Part shown: one piece after another, positions 34,634-44,384 of the stretch | How the letters are laid out: every line of letters starts with the position of its first letter | Position numbering within the stretch: position 1 is the first letter of the stretch | Assembly (NCBI RefSeq): GCF_000766945.1 | Contig: NZ_KN266208.1 | Coordinates: 98,604-162,603, forward strand | Length of the DNA: 64,000 nt | From: Cellvibrio mixtus subsp. mixtus J3-8 | GTDB lineage: Bacteria > Pseudomonadota > Gammaproteobacteria > Pseudomonadales > Cellvibrionaceae | Direction of reading: 5' to 3' | Notes under the pieces: model-generated | Database searches by the model: none | Told to the model about the DNA's origin: nothing | Seen by the model: only the letters and a program-made list of their open reading frames with translations | Position numbers and translations under genes: made by a program

Positions 34634-36364
34634 CTATAAAATCCACACTTCCACACGTCGATTCATTCTTCGTCCCTCCTCCGTTTTACTGCTCGCTAAA
34701 GGTGCCTCCTCTCCCATACCGCGTGCAACCAATGGAAAAATACCGCGCTCAATCAGATGTTGTTCAACTACCTTGGCGCGACGCAACGACAATTCTTCGT
34801 TCTGTGCTTTATCACCTTCACTATCCGAAAAACCAAATAGTTGCACACGTTTCGGGGCATTTACTTCGACGTATTTCACCAATCGTTCCAGATCATTAAT
34901 GCCCTTGGTATCCAACTCATCGCTGCCATCCTTAAAGCGGAAATTCAACGATAAACGCTGTGAGCGCGTGGTCAAATCACGCATCACCTGCGGATAAAAA
35001 TCACTATTAAATGCCTGGCCGGTTTTAATATTTTGTGACACCAAACCAATATCTTCCACAATACTTTGGCCACGCTCGGTCGCGCTGAATTTTACAAACT
35101 CCTCAGCATCCGCATTAATATTCTTTTGCGGCAAATAAAAATACAGGCGGCGCGCCAGCGGATAGTCTTCCGTGCTCACAGTAAAGTGCGCAGGCAAAAT
35201 CGGTTTGGACGTTTTCGTTGCCGAGATAGGCACCAGCTTCGCACGGCGTACATAAGGCAAGCCAATAAAACCAATTGCACCTGGCTCCTTTGCTACCGCG
35301 TCCGATAATTCAGTACTGGACTCAATGCGTTTTGCCGTCATGACCAAGGTTGCTTTTGCAGGGTCCAGCACCATACTCTTGAAAGAATCCCATGTACCGG
35401 AGTTTTCATCGCGCGCATACACTTTGATAGGCAGGTTGGGGCCACCAATTTCGGACCAATTAGTGACTTCACCGGAAAATATCTTTACCAGTTCAGGAAT
35501 AGAAAGTTTGGTAGCCGGATTAGTGGTATCGGTAATAATGGCCAATCCATCCAGGCCAATAATATGTTCTGCTCCCGGCTCACCCAAATCACCGCTTTTT
35601 GCCAGCAGCAGTTCACGCTCCTGGTCTTTAATCTTGCGTGAAGACATACCCAGCTCAGCAGAATCCTGCAATAAATCAGTGAATGCTGTACTGGAGCCGT
35701 GCGCATGGATTTCAATAAATTCAATACGGCCATTTAATTCGCCACTCACCGCTTTTTCCACCGGCGTATTACCTTGTCGGGTTTTAATATTGGTAGCACC
35801 ACGAGCCATGAAATACGCTTCAACCAAACGCGGTGCTAAACGCTCACCAACAGTGTTGGAACCATGCACGCGAAATAAGGGTTTAGTGGCACGCACTAAT
35901 TGCCCCGCAGGAACATAGGTCATTTGCTCGCGTTTATTGACAGCGGATTTAACCTGGGTATTTGCCACTGCCTCCAGCACAAATACTTCGCCTGCGTTCA
36001 ACGGTAAAAATGAACGCAGCAAATAACCGCTCATTATTAATAGCAGTGAACACGCAAACGCAGCCACATAGCCCAGCTTTATACTGCGACGCGTTTTCTT
36101 GCGCGCTTTGAATTCATCACCGGAATGCGTGGCGGTAACAATTGAATCTTCCATCTGGCGAATGTCCCACACCAGCCGGGTTAATTCTGCGTTATTCGTT
36201 TGCAACGCTTTTTCCAATAATTCAGCCCGATATTCTTCGTCCTTAAGTACCATATTTAACGGAATATGCATTTTTAATTGCGCTTCGCACAACCGCTTTA
36301 AATTCCATAATTTATCAACCAGGGCCACGTTGTAATGCATATGCTTGTGGTGTTTGGGGGACAT
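34634..36364 (-). CDS. Membrane-anchored phosphate-binding (PstS-like)/OmpA fusion protein
   Basis: A 576-residue protein of unusual build. Residues 1-95 are a hydrophilic, helical, presumably cytoplasmic region (DEEYRAELLEKALQTNNAELTRLVWDIRQMED) ending in RKKTRRS. A single membrane segment lies at about 97-116. The periplasmic part starts with a PstS-like phosphate-binding domain (about 160-450) with the ligand loop FRVHGSNTVGERL, GMSSRKI, YARDENSGTWDSFKSM and IGFIGLPYV. The C-terminal 110 residues are an OmpA peptidoglycan-binding domain (VQLFGFSDSEGDKAQNEELSLRRAKVVEQHL, RRMNRRVEVW). It may sense phosphate at the cell wall and signal inward; no pst genes are adjacent. It is convergent with the chemoreceptor gene. 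Confidence 0.82.
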   Translation of the reverse strand: MSPKHHKHMHYNVALVDKLWNLKRLCEAQLKMHIPLNMVLKDEEYRAELLEKALQTNNAELTRLVWDIRQMEDSIVTATHSGDEFKARKKTRRSIKLGYVAAFACSLLLIMSGYLLRSFLPLNAGEVFVLEAVANTQVKSAVNKREQMTYVPAGQLVRATKPLFRVHGSNTVGERLAPRLVEAYFMARGATNIKTRQGNTPVEKAVSGELNGRIEFIEIHAHGSSTAFTDLLQDSAELGMSSRKIKDQERELLLAKSGDLGEPGAEHIIGLDGLAIITDTTNPATKLSIPELVKIFSGEVTNWSEIGGPNLPIKVYARDENSGTWDSFKSMVLDPAKATLVMTAKRIESSTELSDAVAKEPGAIGFIGLPYVRRAKLVPISATKTSKPILPAHFTVSTEDYPLARRLYFYLPQKNINADAEEFVKFSATERGQSIVEDIGLVSQNIKTGQAFNSDFYPQVMRDLTTRSQRLSLNFRFKDGSDELDTKGINDLERLVKYVEVNAPKRVQLFGFSDSEGDKAQNEELSLRRAKVVEQHLIERGIFPLVARGMGEEAPLASSKTEEGRRMNRRVEVWIL

Positions 36365-36531
36365 AAGGAGTCTCTGCTGATGATCAGGAAAGGGGAATTA
36401 TCGATCAGCAGGAAAACACTCGCCGTGCGATAACGGCGAGCACTCTATGACAGGATTGTTACAGCAGAATTACATGATGGAAAAAGCTGGCTATATAAAA
36501 AAGATAACCAGCAATAGAACTATTTGATTAT

Positions 36532-39500
36532 TTATTTCAGTAATTTTTTGATTTCCGGTACTAACGCTTTAGCATAAAGTTCATAACCGTATTCATGGGG
36601 ATGTAATAAATCCGGCATCACTTTTTCGGTTAATGTTCCATCAGCAGTTAAAAACACGGAATTGATATTGGCGAAATACACGTGTTTGTTATCCGCATAA
36701 TTTTTGATAATGCCATTAACCTGCTCATTAATTAAACGCAACTCGCCATCCGGTTTTGCATCGCGCGGAAATACAGCGAGCAATAAAATTTTGGTGTTGG
36801 GCAAGCGCTGCTGCAAGTCTTCCAGGATTTTCTTTATTCCTGCAGCCGTGGTTTGCGGATTTTCACGGCGATGGCCAGCATTGTTAGTGCCAATCATCAA
36901 TACGGCTACTTTAGGATTCAATCCGGTTACCGCATCATGCTGCAAACGCCAGAGCACGTTTTCAGTGCGATCACCACCAAAACCAATTCCAAATGCATTC
37001 AATGGTGCAAGATATTTATTCCACGCTGCCAAACCTTCCTTCTCCCAGCCCTGGGTAATGGAATCGCCAATCAACAACACATCAATTTTTCCACCGTTAG
37101 CGAGGGTTGCTTTGGCATCGGCAATTTTTTGTTGATGGCGCGGCAACCACCAATCAATAGACCACCACTCATTTAACATATCGGGTGTAACCGATTGGGT
37201 GCGATAGTCAGCACAAGTATGTAACGCAACATCTTTTGGTGTATTGATCAGCAATTCAACATTGGCGACAGCAACCTCACCTGCACCACCGGTTTCCAAT
37301 GCAAACGGCATTGTCACCGCACTGAAATTATCCTGGTCGCGTTTGAAACAATTGAGTGGCACATACACTTTTTGCCAACCTTTACCAACGAGTTCGCGCG
37401 CTTTTAGCGTAAATGGAACCAGGCGGTCACAACCTTCTTTTTTGCATTCCATTTTGAAAGACACACCGCCTTTGTTGAGCTCATTGATTTTAATATCCAA
37501 TGCCAACACACCGGTTTTCATATGCGCGGTTAAATCCAGGGCTTCACCGGATTCAAGTGTCATTCCCGCACGCCAGGTATCTTTCCAATTAAACGTGAGA
37601 GCATCTTCTTGCACGTCTTTATCAGTGGTTTGAACTTTCACATCACCTTTCGGCAATGCCGCAAATGCACCACTTAAAATTTGCTGGCGCTCATAGTTTT
37701 CAATAAAGATATGCCAGGGTTCCAGCGGACGCCGTACATAGAGTTTGATATCTTGCGGTTCACCACTGGCAACACCTTTGACATCCTCCGGTAAATTTAG
37801 AGGACCGGTTTTTCCGGATTTATACGTAAGGCCATAACCTAATTTAAATAATGGATCATAATTTTTGTGATGCGGATTCAGCACATCCTGTAACGGCAGT
37901 TTTGGCCAGGAGAATGACAGTGTTCCGCTGAAATCAAAATTAGGTTTACCATCGGCTTTCGCGATAAGCACATCCGCTACACCAGCACCTTCAGAACCCG
38001 GTAACCATGCTGCAACAAAAGCATCCGACGCATTTAATTCAGGATTAATCCACATTGGTCGGCCCGATAAAAATACCGAAACCACAGGAATGCCATGCGC
38101 TTTTAATGTTTTCAGCAATGCAAGGCTTTTCTTTTTAGCAGGTTCAAATTCCAATGTATCGCGGTCACCGCTGCCTTCCGCGTAAGGATTCTCACCAAAG
38201 ACTACAATTGCCACATCCGGTTTTTGCGTAAAAGAACCATCAACGGATAACACCGTTTTACCACCGGCAGCATCGACAACAGATTTAATTCCGCTGTAAA
38301 TTGAAGTAGCACCGGGAAAACGGTGATTTTCGCTGGCATCATTAATACCTTGCCACCACACACTCCAACCACCGGATTGTTTACCGATGTTGTCCGCAGC
38401 ATCACCCGCGACCAAAATAGTTTGCTGCGGTTTGATTGGCAGAACTTTGTTGGTATTTTTCAATAACACCACGCTTTCACGCACAGCCTGGCGTGCAATC
38501 GCGCGATGCTCTGCGCTGCCAACAACAGACTGATCTGCTGCATTAGCGCGTTGCGATGGTTTTTTATCCCACAACCCTGCGCGCATTTTCACACGCAAAA
38601 TCCTGCGCACCGCGTCATCCAGGCGTGCTTGTGAAATTTCGCCGGCTTTCACTTGCTTGAGGGTATTTTCAATCATGGTTTTCCAGTCATAGGTCACCAT
38701 GAGCAAATCAATACCGGCGTTAATTGCTTGCGGGCAAGAATCATTGGTACAACCAGGCACTTGCCCGTGACCATTCCAATCACCGACGACCAAACCATCA
38801 AAACCCATGCGCTCTTTTAATACATCGGTCAATAAATATTTATTGCCATGCATTTTTTCGCCGTTCCATTCCGAGAAACTGGCCATCACTGTTTGCGCAC
38901 CCGCGTTCAATGCAGGCACATAACCGGCGTTATGAATTTTAATTAATTCTTTTTCACTAATGCGCGCGTTGCCCTGGTCATCACCACCATCAGTACCGCC
39001 GTCAGCAAGGAAATGTTTTGCCGTGGCGATCACATGATTCTCATCGAGGAATTCGTTAGTGTTTACTTTGCCTTGCAAACCTTCAACCATTGCGGTGGCA
39101 TATTCGGCAACCCGTTTTGGATCTTCGGAATAACTTTCGTAGGTGCGCCCCCAGCGATCATTTTGTGCAACCGCGAGTGTGGGCGCAAATACCCATTCTG
39201 TACCGGTCGCACGAACTTCTTTCGCGGTTGCTGCGCCGATTTTTTTAATTAATTCGGGATTGTGCGCCGCGCCCAATCCAATATTATGCGGAAACAATGT
39301 CGCCCCGGTTAAATTGTTGTGGCCATGCACCGCATCGGTTCCCCAAAAAATAGGGATCGCTTGTTTACCATCGCTGGTATCCATAGACGCATCGTAAAGG
39401 CCATCAAGGAAATCTACCCAATCGTTGGCTTTCGCATTTTCAATGCGATTGGGCATGGAGCCGCCGCCATTCAACACAGAACCTAAATGGTATTTTTTAA

Positions 39501-39741
39501 TATCATCCGGCGTTACGGTCTGGATTTCTGCTTGCATGATCTGCCCGACTTTTTCTTCCAGCGTCATCTTCTGCAAAATCGCTTCTATTTTTGCATTGAA
39601 TGCAGCGGAATCTTTAATGGGCGATTCGGCTTTGGGCCAAAACTTGATATTATTTTTTTGCTCGGCGTGAGCGGAATAATTTGCGGTAAAAATTGCAGCA
39701 GCAATCAAGCCGATGCTGGCGAGCTGGTGGATTTTTTTCAT
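36532..39741 (-). CDS. GH3 beta-glucosidase fused to a C-terminal SGNH esterase
   Basis: A 1069-residue exported enzyme with a signal peptide to about residue 26. GH3 N-terminal domain: FWGTDAVHGHNN, KHFLADGGTDGGDDQG and the nucleophile Asp321 in VVGDWNGHG. GH3 C-terminal domain: GENPYAEGSGDRDTLEF, with a probable acid/base Glu. A beta-sandwich (about 700-860, ExoP-like) follows, then an SGNH/GDSL hydrolase with Ser894 in LIGDSITQGW, GGDRTENVLWRL, GTNN at about 951 and the Asp1044/His1047 pair in DLLHPH. The fusion would remove glucose and acetyl groups from the same oligosaccharide, for example acetylated xyloglucan or glucomannan pieces. It follows the L-fucose genes on the same strand across an inverted-repeat element and may have its own promoter. 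Confidence 0.9.
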   Translation of the reverse strand: MKKIHQLASIGLIAAAIFTANYSAHAEQKNNIKFWPKAESPIKDSAAFNAKIEAILQKMTLEEKVGQIMQAEIQTVTPDDIKKYHLGSVLNGGGSMPNRIENAKANDWVDFLDGLYDASMDTSDGKQAIPIFWGTDAVHGHNNLTGATLFPHNIGLGAAHNPELIKKIGAATAKEVRATGTEWVFAPTLAVAQNDRWGRTYESYSEDPKRVAEYATAMVEGLQGKVNTNEFLDENHVIATAKHFLADGGTDGGDDQGNARISEKELIKIHNAGYVPALNAGAQTVMASFSEWNGEKMHGNKYLLTDVLKERMGFDGLVVGDWNGHGQVPGCTNDSCPQAINAGIDLLMVTYDWKTMIENTLKQVKAGEISQARLDDAVRRILRVKMRAGLWDKKPSQRANAADQSVVGSAEHRAIARQAVRESVVLLKNTNKVLPIKPQQTILVAGDAADNIGKQSGGWSVWWQGINDASENHRFPGATSIYSGIKSVVDAAGGKTVLSVDGSFTQKPDVAIVVFGENPYAEGSGDRDTLEFEPAKKKSLALLKTLKAHGIPVVSVFLSGRPMWINPELNASDAFVAAWLPGSEGAGVADVLIAKADGKPNFDFSGTLSFSWPKLPLQDVLNPHHKNYDPLFKLGYGLTYKSGKTGPLNLPEDVKGVASGEPQDIKLYVRRPLEPWHIFIENYERQQILSGAFAALPKGDVKVQTTDKDVQEDALTFNWKDTWRAGMTLESGEALDLTAHMKTGVLALDIKINELNKGGVSFKMECKKEGCDRLVPFTLKARELVGKGWQKVYVPLNCFKRDQDNFSAVTMPFALETGGAGEVAVANVELLINTPKDVALHTCADYRTQSVTPDMLNEWWSIDWWLPRHQQKIADAKATLANGGKIDVLLIGDSITQGWEKEGLAAWNKYLAPLNAFGIGFGGDRTENVLWRLQHDAVTGLNPKVAVLMIGTNNAGHRRENPQTTAAGIKKILEDLQQRLPNTKILLLAVFPRDAKPDGELRLINEQVNGIIKNYADNKHVYFANINSVFLTADGTLTEKVMPDLLHPHEYGYELYAKALVPEIKKLLK

Positions 39742-39769
39742 GGAAAATGTTCTCTTATTTTTGAGCTGT

Positions 39770-39905
39770 GTAGGTTGCTAATGAGGAACGAACCGCAACA
39801 TGCCCATCTCGCACCGCCAACCCAATTTAACGTTGAGCCTCAAGCTGGTTTCAGCGCGAACTCCAATATGGTCATGTTGCGGTTCGTTCCTCACCAGCAA
39901 CCTAC
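39770..39905. repeat. Long inverted repeat (copy 1 of a dispersed family)
   Basis: Two 33-base arms (39770-39802 and 39873-39905) are inverted copies matching at 31 of 33 positions and enclose about 70 bases. Each arm contains GGAACGAACC flanked by GTAGGTTG and CAACATG, itself a small stem-loop. A related arm occurs at 54223-54255. This resembles the dispersed GTAGGTTGGG...CCCAACA repeats known from many proteobacteria. It lies between the GH3 fusion gene and the FAH-family gene. Confidence 0.85.
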
Positions 39906-39914
39906 AAATAAAAT

Positions 39915-40760
39915 TTATTTTGCGTTAACAACAACCTGTTTCTGCACACCCATTCCTTCAATGCCCAACTCCACTACATCGCCTTCATTCAAATACAACG
40001 GTGGTTTTTGGCCGAGGCCAACACCGGGCGGGGTTCCGGTGCTGACAATATCACCCGGTTGCAAACTCATAAATTGAGAAAGGTAATGCACTAAAAAGGC
40101 GGGACCAAATACCATTTGATCGGTAGAACCGTTTTGAAAAATTTTATCGTTTACTTTTAACCACAAATTTAATTTCAGCGGATCAGCAACTTCATCTTTA
40201 GTGACAAGGTACGGGCCAATCGGGCCGAAGCTATCACAACCTTTACCCTTGTCCCATTGGCCACCGCGTTCCAATTGGAAATTGCGTTCGGACACATCGT
40301 TAATAACGCAATAGCCAGCGATATAATCCATTGCGTTTTCAAGTTCGACATAACTCGCGTGTTTACCGATGACAAATCCCAGCTCCACTTCCCAATCGAG
40401 CTTGGTGGAATTGCGCGGTTTAATAATATTGTCGTTAGGGCCAGTGATCGCGCTGGTGGCTTTCATAAATACTACCGGCTCTGCGGGAACATCAAGGCCG
40501 GATTCGGCGGCGTGATCCGCGTAATTCAAACCGATGCAAATAAATTTACCGACACCATTTGTACAAGGACCAAAACGACCCGGTACGTCCACAATAGGCA
40601 AGGATTCAATATTGATGCTGGCAATTTTTTTCAACGATTCCTCGCTCAGGGTTTTGCCATTGATATCAGACACCACTGAACACAAGTCGCGCACGTTACC
40701 CTGTGTATCCAAAATACCCGGGCGTTCCTGCCCTGCAATTCCGTAACGAAGTAATTTCAT
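39915..40760 (-). CDS. Fumarylacetoacetase-family hydrolase, probable 2,4-diketo-3-deoxy-L-fuconate hydrolase
   Basis: A 281-residue FAH-fold enzyme from ATG 40760 (MKLLRYGIAGQERPGI); the longer frame to 40841 overlaps the preceding gene and is rejected. Family features are FICIGLNYADHAAESG, EPVVFMKATSAITGPND, DWEVELGFVIGK with metal-ligand Glu residues and PGDIVSTGTPPGVGLG. In the non-phosphorylating L-fucose pathway such an enzyme splits 2,4-diketo-3-deoxy-L-fuconate into pyruvate and L-lactate; that specific role is inferred from its position 22 bases after the SDR dehydrogenase gene. Confidence 0.87.
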   Translation of the reverse strand: MKLLRYGIAGQERPGILDTQGNVRDLCSVVSDINGKTLSEESLKKIASINIESLPIVDVPGRFGPCTNGVGKFICIGLNYADHAAESGLDVPAEPVVFMKATSAITGPNDNIIKPRNSTKLDWEVELGFVIGKHASYVELENAMDYIAGYCVINDVSERNFQLERGGQWDKGKGCDSFGPIGPYLVTKDEVADPLKLNLWLKVNDKIFQNGSTDQMVFGPAFLVHYLSQFMSLQPGDIVSTGTPPGVGLGQKPPLYLNEGDVVELGIEGMGVQKQVVVNAK

Positions 40761-40782
40761 AACCCATTCTCTTTTGAAAAAA

Positions 40783-41511
40783 TTAATTGCTCCATCCGCC
40801 ATCAATAATATTGATGGTGCCAGTGGTAAATGATGAGGCATCGCTCGCTAGATAAAGCGCAAGCTCAGCCATTTCACGCGCTGTACCCAAACGGCCCATA
40901 GGTTGGCGTGCAACGAAATTTTTATACGCAGTGTCGTAATCACCAGTGGCTTGCATGCGTTGTTCAAGCGAAGGGGTTTGTACGGTGCCGGGGCAAATTG
41001 CATTGCAACGTACGCCCTGGGTTACAAAGTCAGCGGCCACGCCTTTGGTTAAACCAATTACAGCGGCTTTAGTCATGCCGTATGCAAAACGATTGGGCGC
41101 ACCTTTGATGGAGCTGGCCACGGATGACATATTAATAATTGAGCCGCCGCCTTTGCTAATCATGCCCGGCAACACCGCGCGAATCATGCGATACATGGAA
41201 GTCACATTTAAATCAAATGAAAAATTCCAATCGTTTTCATCGCAATCGAGGATAGTGCCGCTGTGCACATAACCGGCGCAGTTAAATAAAATATCTACCG
41301 GACCGATTTGCCCGGACAGCAAGTTTATTTCGTCAGTTTTCAATACGTCGAGGCCGTAGACTTCGCAACCTTGCAGGTCTTTTAAACCTTTGAGGTTAAT
41401 ATCGGTTGCAATCACCCGCGCACCTTCTGCTGCAAATAATTCTGCGCTGGCGCGACCAATGCCCTGGGCAGCAGCGGTAATCAATGCAGTTTTTCCTTCC
41501 AGTCTTTTCAT
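40783..41511 (-). CDS. SDR oxidoreductase, probable 2-keto-3-deoxy-L-fuconate dehydrogenase
   Basis: A 242-residue classical short-chain dehydrogenase. The Rossmann motif TAAAQGIGRA is at about 12-21, NCAG near 85, the catalytic Ser in NMSSVASS, YGMTK (Tyr and Lys) near 148-152 and the C-terminal TGTINIIDGGWSN. It would oxidise the 4-position of 2-keto-3-deoxy-L-fuconate with NAD+. The role is assigned by context within the fucose cluster and by its close likeness to the pathway enzymes of Xanthomonas and Burkholderia as I recall them. Confidence 0.87.
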   Translation of the reverse strand: MKRLEGKTALITAAAQGIGRASAELFAAEGARVIATDINLKGLKDLQGCEVYGLDVLKTDEINLLSGQIGPVDILFNCAGYVHSGTILDCDENDWNFSFDLNVTSMYRMIRAVLPGMISKGGGSIINMSSVASSIKGAPNRFAYGMTKAAVIGLTKGVAADFVTQGVRCNAICPGTVQTPSLEQRMQATGDYDTAYKNFVARQPMGRLGTAREMAELALYLASDASSFTTGTINIIDGGWSN

Positions 41512-41550
41512 AGTGGTTTTTATCGTTGTGGTTTTTATTTTTTAAATGAA

Positions 41551-42768
41551 TCACGCAATTTGTCGAACGGGTAAACAACCCGGGCCGATAGGTTCAAATG
41601 CTTTGTAGGTCAGGATAAATTCCTGGTGCCCCAACTCTTCAGAAATGCTGCGTTTACCCGATGCTACGTCAATAACGTTTTGCAAAATTTCTTCACCTAC
41701 TTCATCAAGTGTTGCTTCACCCTCCAGGATACAGCCCGCATTTACATCCATATCTTCCGCCAGGCGGCGATAGGTTTCCGGATTCGCACAGATTTTAATG
41801 ACCGGGGAAATTGCCGAACCCACCACAGAGCCGCGCCCCGTCGTAAATAAAATAACCTGGGAACCACACGCAATTAATTCAATAATTTCGGCGTTATCAG
41901 AAATATTCGGGAAACCAAAACGCGGTTCGCCATCGGGAACTACGTCCAATAAATACAAACCGCCAGCGGGAGGAATATCGCCGGGCTTAATTAAACCGCT
42001 AATAGGTGATGACCCGGATTTTGAATAGGCCCCCATGGATTTTTCTTCCAATGTCGTCAAACCGCCATCAGCATTTCCCGGTGCAAAACTGCCAAAGCCC
42101 ATTACGCGATAATAATGTTCTGCCTTGGCCACACAGGCTTCAATTTCCACCCCCAATTCAGGCGTAATTGCGCGATCCGCCATAATCGTTTCACAACCGA
42201 TCAATTCACCGGTTTCTTCAAAAATGCAAATTGCATCGGCAGCAACCAATGCGTCGAAACAACGCCCTACCGCCGGGTTGGCGGTAATACCACTGGTGCC
42301 ATCGGAGCCGCCACAAATAGTCCCGACAATTAATTCATGCAAATACATGGGCACGCGTTCAACTTGCGCGGCTTGCGCTTGCAAACGCGCAACAGCTTCC
42401 ACACCGGATTTAATGGTAGATCTGGTTCCGCCGGCTTCCTGGATAACTAATAATTCTGCAGGCCGGCCACTAGCGCGAATATCGCTTAATAGTTTTTCGC
42501 GATTCATACTTTCGCAGCCGAGCGAAATTAATAATGCACCACCGACATTCGGATGCGTGCACACGGCGCGCATCATTTCATAAGCGTATTGGTTGGGATA
42601 ACAACCGGGGAAGCCGATTAGATGGACATCAATGTCATCCGCGCGATTCACAATCATGCGCGATACATGATGTGCACACTCAACCAGATATGCCACCACA
42701 ATCACATTGCGAATTCCCTTGCGCCCGTCTGCGCGCAACCATGCGGAAAAATTAATTGCAGAATTCAT
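41551..42768 (-). CDS. UxaA-family dehydratase large subunit, probable L-fuconate dehydratase
   Basis: A 405-residue protein equal to the C-terminal domain of altronate/galactarate dehydratases: RADGRKGIRNVIVVAYLVECAHHVS, HPNVGGALLISLGCESMN, GTICGGSDGTSGITANPAVG, FEETGELIGCETIMADRA and ILFTTGRGSVVGSAISPVIKICANPET. Its SAF-domain partner is the separate gene just upstream, overlapping by four bases. A split UxaA pair also occurs in the Campylobacter jejuni fucose locus, which supports a function on L-fuconate. The enolase-family FucD used in Xanthomonas is absent here. Conserved Cys residues suggest a metal or cluster cofactor. Confidence 0.85.
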   Translation of the reverse strand: MNSAINFSAWLRADGRKGIRNVIVVAYLVECAHHVSRMIVNRADDIDVHLIGFPGCYPNQYAYEMMRAVCTHPNVGGALLISLGCESMNREKLLSDIRASGRPAELLVIQEAGGTRSTIKSGVEAVARLQAQAAQVERVPMYLHELIVGTICGGSDGTSGITANPAVGRCFDALVAADAICIFEETGELIGCETIMADRAITPELGVEIEACVAKAEHYYRVMGFGSFAPGNADGGLTTLEEKSMGAYSKSGSSPISGLIKPGDIPPAGGLYLLDVVPDGEPRFGFPNISDNAEIIELIACGSQVILFTTGRGSVVGSAISPVIKICANPETYRRLAEDMDVNAGCILEGEATLDEVGEEILQNVIDVASGKRSISEELGHQEFILTYKAFEPIGPGCLPVRQIA

Positions 42769-43085
42769 TCTTCGCTCCGGTATTGGATTTGGCGCGTGCG
42801 CGTGTGGCTGGGAATGTAATCACTTTTCATATTGTGCATATGCACATGATGTCCCTTCGCAACGGCTTCAACCATGGAGCCGATAGGTGCGCCGTAGCGA
42901 TACACCTTATCGCCTGCCGCCAGTGCAAAGCGCGCAACCTTATGGCCCACACCAATATCGATGGGGCTCACAATTATTTCTTGTTCGATGCTGATTTCAT
43001 CGCCCGCGCGAATTTGTTTTACGCACACTAGAATGTTGTCATCGGGGTGCAACAAAATTAATGGTGCTAGTGATTTCTCTGTCAT
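42765..43085 (-). CDS. UxaA-family dehydratase small subunit (SAF domain)
   Basis: A 106-residue SAF/UxaA N-terminal domain: ILLHPDDNILVCVKQIRAGDEI, DIGVGHKVARFALAAGDKVYRYGAPIG and HVHMHNMKSDY. In most altronate dehydratases this domain is a subdomain of one polypeptide or a small partner; here it overlaps the large subunit gene by an ATGA, so equimolar synthesis by translational coupling is likely. It is the second gene of the fucose unit, behind the aldo/keto reductase. Confidence 0.85.
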   Translation of the reverse strand: MTEKSLAPLILLHPDDNILVCVKQIRAGDEISIEQEIIVSPIDIGVGHKVARFALAAGDKVYRYGAPIGSMVEAVAKGHHVHMHNMKSDYIPSHTRTRQIQYRSEE

Positions 43086-43149
43086 AGTTTTTTATGTAGT
43101 GGCTTTCCTGACTGTAATAGTTATTGCTGTAATAGCCCTTGCAGAAACA

Positions 43150-44199
43150 TCACCTGCCTGGTGTAGGCGCCGCCGGGTGCAATAAATTGCGTTCGCGCAA
43201 CACATCCCAAAACGCGGCCGGAATTTCACTCTCCATTAGCTGCACTGCACGCTCGACCTGGTCACGATTTGCAAGTCCCGCCAGCACCGAACAAATTTGC
43301 GGATGCGCCGCAGGAAATTGCAGCGCCGCCGCCGCGAGGGGAATAGCAAATTGTTCGCACACAGCTTCCAGCTGGGCCACTCGTTCCACTATCGATTGCG
43401 GCGCGGGCTCATAGTTGTAATACAGTGGCGCGTTGCCCGCACCACTCAACATAGCCTTCACACCGGTGGCCAAAATGCCGGAATTAAATGGCCCGCCAAG
43501 GATCACTGATGCATTGCGGCGCGCACACAAAGGTAAAAAGCTTTCACAGGCAGTTTGTTCGAGCAAGGTGTAACGTCCCGCCAATAAAAACCCGTCGAAA
43601 TCACCGTGCTTTAATGCGGCATCACATATTTGCCATTCGTTGGCACCCAGGCCGATAGCTTTCACCAGGCCGTCAGATTTGAGCTTGCTCATGGCGATGA
43701 AACCGCCATCCATAAATTCGCGGAATTTTTCGGGATGGTCCGCACCGTGGGTCAATGGGCCTAAATCATGGGCCAATAAAATATCGATCTGTTCTACTTG
43801 CAGCCGCTTCAGGCTTGCCTCGAAGGAACGCATCACTCCGTCATAGGTGTAGTCAAACACCGGCTCCAGCGGTGGCGCATCGGCAAAACCGTGGCGGACG
43901 CTGGCGGTGGAATTGGTTGGCACTAACACCCGACCAACCTTGGACGAGATCACCACCGCTTCGCCCGACACTTTGAGCGCCTCCCCAAGGCGCGTTTCAC
44001 TCAAGCCAAAGCCGTAATGGGGCGCGGTATCGAAATACCGGACTCCCGAGCGGATGGCCGACAATACTGCCGTTCGGGCTTGTTCATCGTTTAACGGTTG
44101 ATAAAGGTTGCCAATAGGTGCAGCGCCAAACCCCAACAGAGAAAGGTTTATCCCACTTGCCCCCAAGGCACGGAATGACATGGACTTAGACGGAACCAC
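43150..44199 (-). CDS. Aldo/keto reductase, probable L-fucose 1-dehydrogenase
   Basis: An AKR-family oxidoreductase (349 residues if GTG 44199 with AGAGG upstream is used; 343 from ATG 44181, which lacks a ribosome site). LGFGAAPIGNLYQPL opens the barrel. The catalytic tetrad is seen as Asp and Tyr in YFDTAPHYG, Lys in ISSKVGR and His in LLAHDLG. This is the D-threo-aldose/L-fucose dehydrogenase subgroup, which oxidises C1 of L-fucose to the lactone with NAD(P)+. The gene is first in the catabolic unit and lies directly behind the control region of about 190 bases below the IclR terminator. Confidence 0.87.
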   Translation of the reverse strand: MVPSKSMSFRALGASGINLSLLGFGAAPIGNLYQPLNDEQARTAVLSAIRSGVRYFDTAPHYGFGLSETRLGEALKVSGEAVVISSKVGRVLVPTNSTASVRHGFADAPPLEPVFDYTYDGVMRSFEASLKRLQVEQIDILLAHDLGPLTHGADHPEKFREFMDGGFIAMSKLKSDGLVKAIGLGANEWQICDAALKHGDFDGFLLAGRYTLLEQTACESFLPLCARRNASVILGGPFNSGILATGVKAMLSGAGNAPLYYNYEPAPQSIVERVAQLEAVCEQFAIPLAAAALQFPAAHPQICSVLAGLANRDQVERAVQLMESEIPAAFWDVLRERNLLHPAAPTPGR

Positions 44200-44384
44200 A
44201 CAACCTCTGTTTTTTTATAATTAAAATCAGAATCGCCAATAAAAATTATTCTAGCCGAACGCTTCTGCAATTCACATATAGTTATTTAGACTTTTTGAAA
44301 AATTTTATGTCTCACGCCGGTACAAACTTCTACAACTACGAAACTTGAACTTTTTTATGATCAATAAAAACGATGTTCCAGTAA

